Assembly (NCBI GenBank): GCA_951394405.1
Contig: OX596340.1
Span: 434,001 to 498,000 of the forward strand
Reading direction: 5' to 3'
Length of the DNA: 64,000 nt
Source of the DNA: Coprinellus micaceus
Lineage: Eukaryota > Basidiomycota > Agaricomycetes > Agaricales > Psathyrellaceae
The notes under the pieces were generated by a model. It saw only the letters and a program-made list of their open reading frames with translations, was not told the DNA's origin and made no database searches. The position numbers were made by a program, and so were the translations under genes. The first letter of the stretch is position 1; every line of letters starts with the position of its first letter. Shown in pieces: positions 56,818-64,000 of the stretch.

Positions 56818-59404
56818 TTAGGAATCCGGGTGAGAGCGCTTGAGAGCCTGGTCTTCGAGTTTCTCTAGCTCACTCTCTGCCACGGGCCGCCAGAAAGGAT
56901 TGGAACTATCTACCAAGGGGGGCGCGTCGGGTGGAATATCGACGTTGACGAGTCGTCGAAGACTCATAAATGGGCGCGAGTGCGCTGCGGGGTCTGCCCG
57001 CGCCTTCTCGTCTAACTCAGCCAGCTCAAGAAAACGGAACCGGAGGTACTCGCGGGAGGCCATCAGGTACAAGTGTACGGTTTGGAGAGATTCGGGTAGT
57101 TCCTCGGCCAAAGCAAGGAGGTCCCTGTTGTCGTACATGAGGAATCTTTTCCTCAGTAGTGTCGCTTGGTTAGAAATATTTGGATTAAAGACGAAGCTGA
57201 CCCCGTCCCAATTCCCAAGTCTGCACGTAACAGACCACAGGGTTAACCACCATATACATTCCAAGTCGTGTGTGAAGTGGTGTTGGAGAGGGTCTTCTTC
57301 CTCTGTTCGGGGAGGGATGCGACCCTTGTGTTGGCTCAGGAATTCCCGTAGCGCCGATTCCCTCTCAGCAGCCGTAAGTGAGTCATCGAGACGTGGCCAC
57401 TTCGAGTTCATGCCAGTGGCAGTCTCTGCTTTTGAAGCCACGCGGTAGCCTTCGGCAACCTCGACAGGGATGAAGTATGCGGTTCCCTGAGAAAAGACAA
57501 GTAGGTTCATATCGCATAACAGGGGAAATGGAACTTGAGTGCTTACAACCTTGGTCCCAGGGGACCCACTCTCAGAGGGAAACGGCTTGGCGTATTCCAA
57601 GTCTCCCAATTTTCCGTGCTTCTTTCCCTCGGGGTCGGTCCAAATCAAGACGTTTCCACCACTAATGTCCCGATGCACCCACCCTGCACAGAACATGAGA
57701 ACCAGCGCTGTGCGGATAGATCAACGTCGATGGCCAGAGTTTTTGAATTTATAAGCCGACCTACCTGTGAAACATCCCTGGAGTCCAGTGAACAGATCCT
57801 TGAGAGACGTAAGGGCTTCGTCAACGAGATCTAAACAGCGCTCCTCGTAAATTAGGCGGTATGGGCGCCTCCGGCAGAATCGACGAGGTGGAGTGTTATC
57901 GCGTGGAGGATTTGGGATGGTATTTCGCTTCTTCAGCTGGCGGAGAAGGGTTGGGTCCGTTTGATAGTCCGTCGCGACACCCCGGGTTAGCACACCGAGA
58001 CAATCCTCCTTGATCGTGAGGAAGTATTTTTCGTAGACCTTTCGGCGTTCCCTGGTTCCAGAACTGGTAGGCGGAGAAGTGTCGTCCTCCTCAAAGAGTG
58101 CTCTGACCCCCCCCTTCAGGTCATCGTCGAACCGTGAGAAGCCAGGAGGCGAGTAGCCAGGATCCTTCTTCAGTTTGTTGCCGAATATGTCGAGACTGGC
58201 GAAGATGGACCGCTGGATCTGGAGCTCGGTGGGGGTGTCTTCATCGAGCCACACTTCCCTCAGTACCACGACCTTGTTGTCCACTCTCTCGAGGTCGTCA
58301 AACGATTTGACTTGCTCCGCTTCCCAGACCCGTGTCGCCCGTCCGGCGACGTAAGGACGACGGGAGCCGCAAATCGTCTGCCGAGTACGGTAGTGTACTC
58401 GTTCCTCCCCGTTGTCGTCGACTGTGAATCGATACACGTATGATGTTGATAGTCGCCCATCTGTTGGTGAAGGCAAAACCCTGCGGATGTCGCCGTCGAA
58501 GCCGAGTGACTCTGAGTGGGCGAACATGAAGGAGATGAAGACTCTGACTAGAGTGATCGGGTTCTGTCGTTGACCATGCCCTCAGCACGCGCACTTGGCG
58601 TATACTCAAAGGATGTGTCGAACTCACTTCCACGAAGTTGAACGACTCGGATTTGGCTGTGTGAGAACGGCAAAAGTACCAAAGAGAGACCTCGCAGTCC
58701 TCGATAGTAATCTAAGGCCGGTGAGGAGGCGTATAGGGAATGCGAAAGGTGCGTACGCCATAAACAGCAAAGCGGACAGGGTCCCGGTTGAACAGGTGGG
58801 CAGCTGCATGAAAAAGCTGTCTACGATTCTACGTGGAAAGAATCAAAACAGCCATAGTAGCAAACCCGGCGCTCACCTGTACTGCATCCTCCCCTTTTTT
58901 CTTGTATTCACACAGGACAGCCACGTCCGCGAGGGATAGCTCGCCATGCAGGGAACTACGATGAAAATAACCACCCACTCTGTTACTACCACCAGCTTGT
59001 TCGCCCGGCAGAGCACCGTCGGGACTGGAAGCGTAGGTCCAATGTGTTCTCGAGTGGCGATGAAGCTTGGCAGACTCATTCTGGGAGACGGACCTGTCCA
59101 TCTCCGCAGTGACGTTCGCTACGTCGAGGTCAACCGTTCCGAGACAGTCAGCAATGTCTTTCAATGGTGCGAAAACCCTATCCTCTGTCTCACGTCTCCG
59201 AGAAGGAGGCGTCTTGAATTGAACGAACTTTCCAGCTTTCTGAATGGAGTGCTCCGCTCTACTCCTGGTCTGCGTCTCCTCCTGCACCTGTAGCTTGGCT
59301 TCGAGAGCGTTGGTGCATGTAGCCAGCTCCGCTTCGGTCGGTTCGAACGTATGGTATGCTCCGAACCACCTGTCGAGAGGGCAGCATACTATCTCCGCTC
59401 TCAT
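56818..59404 (-). CDS. FunK1-family protein kinase, full length (FunK1-c)
   Basis: Start MRAEIVCCPLDRWFGAYHTF at 59404. Exon 1 (to 58877) joins in phase 0 to LFHAAAHLFNRDPVRFAVYG, then ITIEDCEVSLWYFCRS and FNFVE, then NPITLVRVFISFMFAHSESL, the standard FunK1 N-terminal region. The nucleotide-binding lobe follows (SFDDLERVDNKVVVLREVW), with FCRRRPYRLIYEERCLDLVD, GWVHRDISGGNVLIW, GKLGDLEYAKPF, QGTAYFIPVEV and DLECIWWLTLWSVTCRLG. It ends at 56818. About seven exons and roughly 700 residues, the usual family size. It is the only FunK1 here with both lobes. The lysine usually expected after the VVV strand is not obvious. GGGCGCTTA lies 392 bp upstream. Confidence 0.87.
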
Positions 59405-59968
59405 CCTTTGGCAAAGCGCGAGCTCGGGTTACTGCTTTCCGATCTTAAGTCACCACTAACGATGACCAACGAGCCGGAAGGAGTTTGTGCGCTGGGTGCA
59501 CGACAAGGCTGGACGCTGACGTCGCGTTACAGAAAACGCGGCTTTGCCTGGTGATCCTGGGTGTCATCGTGGCAGGTTATCAAGATGTGGGGAAGGGGGA
59601 ACCAGACGACATACAACCTCTACTAGACTCTGGGACCTGTACGTGACAGACGTAGAGAGGGAGGGGAGAGAGAAGAAACTTGAAATCAAAGCCAAATGAT
59701 GAAACATGCCCGCCGACCCCGCCGCCCAACCCCAGTTACACGTGACTCAACTAACTCTCAAAATGGAAGGTGGCTCCTAAGAAGGTAGACGAAACGGGCG
59801 CTTAACCAAGTCTGTCATCTCCCTCTGGTTTGAGGGAACCAGACATTACCAGAGCACACAGGAGTATGGTGATATTCCAAAATGAGAGAAATGACCAACC
59901 TTTCGATTTCTATTGAACCCAAACACGAACCCACGAATGTCATTCCAGGATGTAGTACTAAACCGATC
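59405..59968. other. intergenic between the NLR and FunK1-c
   Basis: FunK1-c promoter and NLR 3' flank. There is no gene. It contains the promoter motif at 59796-59804. Confidence 0.5.
59796..59804 (-). promoter_or_regulatory. shared promoter motif, FunK1-c
   Basis: Plus strand GGGCGCTTA, 392 bp upstream of the start and in the same orientation relative to the gene as at the other loci. A TACACGTGACTCA stretch lies just before it (about 59738). Confidence 0.5.
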
Positions 59969-62900
59969 TTACAAGGGTGTACGTAGGAACTCAAGCGGAG
60001 AGACCAATAACGGACTATGGGCCACCGTTTCATCCGTATGCCACGAGCAACCGAGGCCACAAAACATATTCGCAACATCCACTCCTGACAAAATTGGCCA
60101 GCCAGTTTGCAGGCGCCTGCCCAAAAGTCCCATATACGCCAAAATTATGCCCACCGCAACCCGACACCTCCTTCTCGATGCCTTGACTAGAAGAACAATC
60201 GTACAGTTTTCATCCAGAGTCCATTTCAATGTCTGCTTTAACCATCCTTCTTGTAGGAAGCGGCAGGTGATGGGGTCGGCCAAGACGGAGCAGGCTGCAA
60301 GAGCGGCCCTGTGGAAGGCATGGGGGTATTGATGGAGTCCGTCGTGGTTGGCGATCAGGTGGAGTGTGGCGAAGAAAATATCGACAATGTCTTCGAATTG
60401 GTGCTGCAACTTCTTGTCCTTGATCAAAAGTTCTTGATACTCGCCAAAGCCCTTTAGCCCAAGTAAATGCGATCCAGCCGACAAGGAGGCCCGTTCCAAT
60501 GCCATTCGTCCCCTCCGGCCGCGTTGACTGGCATTCAAAGAGGGGATGAGAAAGAGGGCGTTGATGATATCGTGACAACGGTGGTACCTGAGAAGGGCCT
60601 CGGATATGTCATCCCGCTTCCGTCTTTTGCGGACGAATTCGTCGTGCCATGGCGGATGCTTCCTCTCGATGTATCGCTCCCGGTTTACCTTTGAGAATAA
60701 TTGAAAGGCGTGAAATAGGGCCGTGACGCCCTCATGATCTCGTGCGTTTATCCCCTCAGCCCCACTGTTTGGGTGCGACAGAAGAACGTCAAGGGCAGCA
60801 GGGCCGGCGCCCTCTCGGACTGCAAGCATGAGTGCGGTTCGCCCCTTCCCGTCGCGGTGGTGGATGCAATCCGAATCGAAATCGAGAAACAGTTTCAAGA
60901 GCGGAGCTCGTTCGGCTTCTTCTTTCCGATCCTTCTCAGCCCAGCCCCAGCTTGCCGTTAAGAGGAAAGGTGTTATGCCGAAAATGCCAGTTGGCGCAGC
61001 ATGTGGGTCAGCCCCGTGTTCCAGCAACAGGCGGAGTGTGGCCGCCCTATTCGGCGGACCCAAGCGATCGACTGTGCAGATCAATGGTGTCCATCCCATA
61101 TCGTCTGTGTCGTTCACGCTGGCAGGGTCTCGATCGAGTAGTAGCTTGACTATCTGTACCTTCCCTCCCAAGCATGCCTGCATAAGAGCAGTACGCCCTG
61201 TGTTGCTACGCCCGTCTACATCGAGATCGGGGAAGGACGAGATAAGTGTTTCGACGAAATCATCTGCGCTGTGCCCACACGCCCGCATGAAGGCGCTTAT
61301 CCCGTCCTTATCGCGAATGTTGACTTGAATGTCTCTGTGCGTAATGAGGAGTCGAGTGATGGCTGAGTCCCATCCACGAGCGATCGCTACCATGAGCGGG
61401 GTTCCCCCTTTTCTGTCCCGTGCATTGATATTGAAGTCTGGAGGATAATGGCGGACCTCTTCGGTGGAAAGAGATTCGAGCCAGAGGAACAGCTCGCGTA
61501 CGAAGGACACATGGCTATGCTTCACAGCGAGATGCAGAAATGTTTCTTCCCGCGCGGTCCTGACGCTAACACCTGGATGCCTCAAGACGAGAGCACAAAA
61601 GGCGTCGAAATGCCCTTCCTTTGCGGCGTAGTGAAACGGGGTGTAGCCTTTTGGACCGACAGATTCACAAGAAAGGGGAGCCTTCTGGGTGATAACATCC
61701 ACCAGTCCATGTTTTGCGGCAATATGGAGACCCGGAAGCGAGGTTATGGAAGAGCCGTACTTCGCGAGGAAGGGATAGTGGCGATGCTTGGAGAGAAATG
61801 AGTGGGTGTATGGATGAAGTTGTCCTTGAAGCTGGGACTGCTCGGCATGATACCCCCAGCTCCGTTCGGCATGATACAAGAAAGGGTGGGAGTTGAAGTG
61901 TTGGTGTACTTCTCCAGCGTCTTTTTGTGCCAGGGCCAACAGCATGTCGAGGTGTCCGTCCAGATATATCATCGAGATAACCCCAAGAAAAGCCGACGGT
62001 TCTACCGGAATGCTCGAGAATTGGATGGTTTTCATGAATTCCTCGGTCGTGTAGTCTAGGAGGACAAGTTATTTTCAGGAAACAGATAAAATGAGAATGC
62101 ACTTGCGAATGAAACGGAGCTCAAAAAAGCCCCAATCCCCCTCTACCACGGTGACCAGACCACCACAGGTCGAAAGTATCAATGGAATGGGGACTAGATC
62201 GCCCTCATCGAAGACTTGATCCTCGAAGGATACTGCCAGATAGTACTGAAAATCCTCCAGAGACATCGGGCGGGTGTCAATGTTCCACAGGTTAAAATAA
62301 TGGAGAAGGCGAGTGAACGTCCGATGCGCAATTGACACATCTTCCTCGGACTGTGCACCGATTCGTTCCAAAGTCGCTTGATACATTTCGTCGATCCCAG
62401 ACGGCAGTTTGTCGAGCGCTTTGAAAAGGCTATTGACGCTGTTGCAGCTGCTCATGAGGAGTTCCATCTGCAACTTTGCCAGAAGAAACCTACAATATGT
62501 GAAATAGTTAGTGGTTGATCTTCATATTGAGGGCCACCGCCTACATTCCGTTGGCCTTCTCTTTGATACGAGAGCTCAGTTTCTCAGCAAGTTCTGGTTT
62601 GCCATGCAGGATGGCTTTCAGCCGGGAGTTTCGTTCGACCTGATCGGCGACGTAGAGCCCAATATCCTCCGTTTGAGCCTGGATCGATACGAAGAGAGCG
62701 CCCGGTGTATGGTGAGTATAAAGGTCTAGAGGCCGAGACAGGATCAGCAAGTTGGCTCCAGAAGTCACCAGAGCCTCCAGCAGCCCGTCTTTGACCTGAT
62801 CGTTGGCCTCGTCCATACGGTCGAGAACGATGTACACCATGCCGAGAGCCTTGGTGATTCTCTTGAGGGCACCGGCCATGTCGGACTCCAAGAGTTCGAC

Positions 62901-63782
62901 ACCAACTTTGGCGACGGTCTGGCTGTACAGGGAATGCACCAGAGTGCAAGCCGTGTCGTTTCCTTCGACGAGTTGGGCGAGCAGGGAAGAGAGGATGTCC
63001 CGTAGGGTGTGGCGATCGTTATAGCGAATGAACGCGAAGGCAATCGCTACGTCCCTGGAAACTGCTGTGCTCTTCTCCAAATATTCAACAGCAATTGCCC
63101 TGTGGTACACGCTTCAGTTAGCAACATCAGACCTCAGAACGCAACATACCCCAGAATAGTTTTGCCGGAACCAGCTAGAAAGGACTGGCTCAACTCATCG
63201 AGGGTGTAAAAACCAGGTCAGATAAGCTCACGCATGCCCGTAAACCACGCTATCGTCCCCTTCTTAGCTGTGAACTTCTCGAACTCTCGCAGCTCGAGAA
63301 ACCAGATCCCCGTTTTTGCCATCCGCTGTTTCAAGGAATGCTGGTACATTGGTCGGAAGGTGGGGGCTCTGAGCCACACAAGAATCTGTTCGACTATAAT
63401 GTGGTAAATACTATGGGGTAGCCTTGAAAGGACGCAACCCACCGTGTGCATTTTTGCCCGTCCCTGAGGTCCCAAAATGATTCGTTATGGAAAAATTGTG
63501 GACATGAGAGTCCCTTCCGACGCTTGTTACGTTAGCCGCAATCGAGCCAACGGATATGCCCCGTGCGCCACTCAGAACTTGCAATCCGGTATGTCGGTCT
63601 ATGTCCGTGTCAGTGAGTATTGGTGCTATCATTACGGGGGATGTACCCGGGCCAAAAGCGAGGCTCACATTCATCCTCATCGGGGTCGGTTGGGGAGTGC
63701 ACGCCTGAAGATGAAGAGGCCATCGGCGCTTCGCACGAAGACTTGGGTACAGAGAAGCAGGAAGAAGAGCGCTCGTGTACAT
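59969..63782 (-). CDS. NACHT-ankyrin NLR-like receptor
   Basis: A STAND-type receptor. A short N-terminal region (HNFSITNHFG) is followed by KGTIAWFTGMPGSGKTILG, a Walker A motif split by an intron after GMP. Then come the NACHT segments AIAFAFIRYNDRHTLRDILS, MVYIVLDRMDEA (Walker B-like), NLLILSRP and EKANGMFLLAKLQMELL. LRFIHYTTEEF precedes ~550 residues of ankyrin repeats (GLHIAAKHG, GYTPFHYAAKEGH, GGTPLMVAIARG, GRTALMQACLGG, GRTALMLAVREG), ending at 59969. An intron (62106-62056) uses a GCAAGT donor. Fungal NLRs of this build sense non-self or other cues in the cytosol and switch by nucleotide binding. The start (63782) is provisional. Confidence 0.83.
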
Positions 63783-64000
63783 GAGCAATGTAGCACCCTA
63801 CAGCATTTCATTTCAAAGGCACCCAGCCGTTATCCCATGGTCGCCTGACCGTGGCAGTGAAGTTCAAATTAGGCGCTGGTGTCAAATCGAAGTTGGGGAG
63901 ATCTCGGCCCATGGGTCAAGACTTCGGAAGCTACATGGCCTGGCCAGAGTATACCTTTTTATAATATAGAAGTTCGTGACGATGTCGGGTGGAAAGCTAA
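63783..64000. other. right edge, possible NLR promoter
   Basis: No gene could be supported. It may contain the NLR promoter or further 5' exons. Confidence 0.3.

Overview
The window reads as nuclear DNA of a filamentous basidiomycete, most likely Agaricomycetes. The evidence is intron-dense genes with mostly 45-70 nt introns, FunK1-type protein kinases, a large paralogous family of BTB/POZ genes, an APE-type LINE with an RNase H domain, and a NACHT-ankyrin receptor. No tRNA, rRNA, CRISPR or prokaryotic feature was seen. All gene models come from reading frames, splice consensus and family conservation; no transcript or database was available.

Layout. 1-3.8 kb: a doubtful small gene and a six-exon MFS monocarboxylate-type transporter. 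4.5-21.9 kb: a head-to-tail minus-strand array of six BTB genes (BTB-1 to BTB-6). BTB-2 is cut in two by an ~8 kb LINE, which itself carries a frameshift and a 525-bp hAT-like MITE inside its reverse transcriptase. 22.3-27.2 kb: a block with a 5'-truncated MFS fragment, BTB-7 and a FunK1-like gene. 27.6-36.4 kb: housekeeping genes, namely a ubiquilin/Dsk2 homologue, the ETF beta subunit and the intact parent of the truncated MFS fragment. 36.9-41 kb: an inverted copy of the FunK1-BTB block (FunK1-b, BTB-8) carrying a 461-bp TA-flanked MITE that is absent from the other copy. 42.6-46.7 kb: an SDR oxidoreductase and a 2OG-Fe(II) oxygenase whose iron-binding Asp codon is completed by a 7-nt microexon. 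46.8-49.1 kb: BTB-9 and an 863-bp MITE. 49.5-53 kb: a ten-exon gene for a two-part P-loop GTPase-like protein. 53.2-59.4 kb: a membrane protein, thioredoxin reductase and a full-length FunK1 kinase. 60-63.8 kb: a NACHT-ankyrin NLR-like receptor running to near the right edge.

How the parts relate. The BTB proteins share a basic (nuclear-type) N-terminus, a BTB fold and an unusual C-terminal Cys/His module. Seven of the nine BTB genes and all three FunK1 genes carry the same promoter element, TAAGCGCCC read towards the gene, roughly 185-390 bp upstream of the start, often beside a TCACGCGG element. This suggests a co-regulated BTB/FunK1 set that spreads by duplication. The GTPase-like protein and the NLR nearby are typical of fungal recognition or signalling gene sets, but no functional link to the BTB/FunK1 set is shown by sequence alone. 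The accessory part of the window is being reshaped by a LINE, three MITEs, one segmental duplication with inversion, and small deletions.
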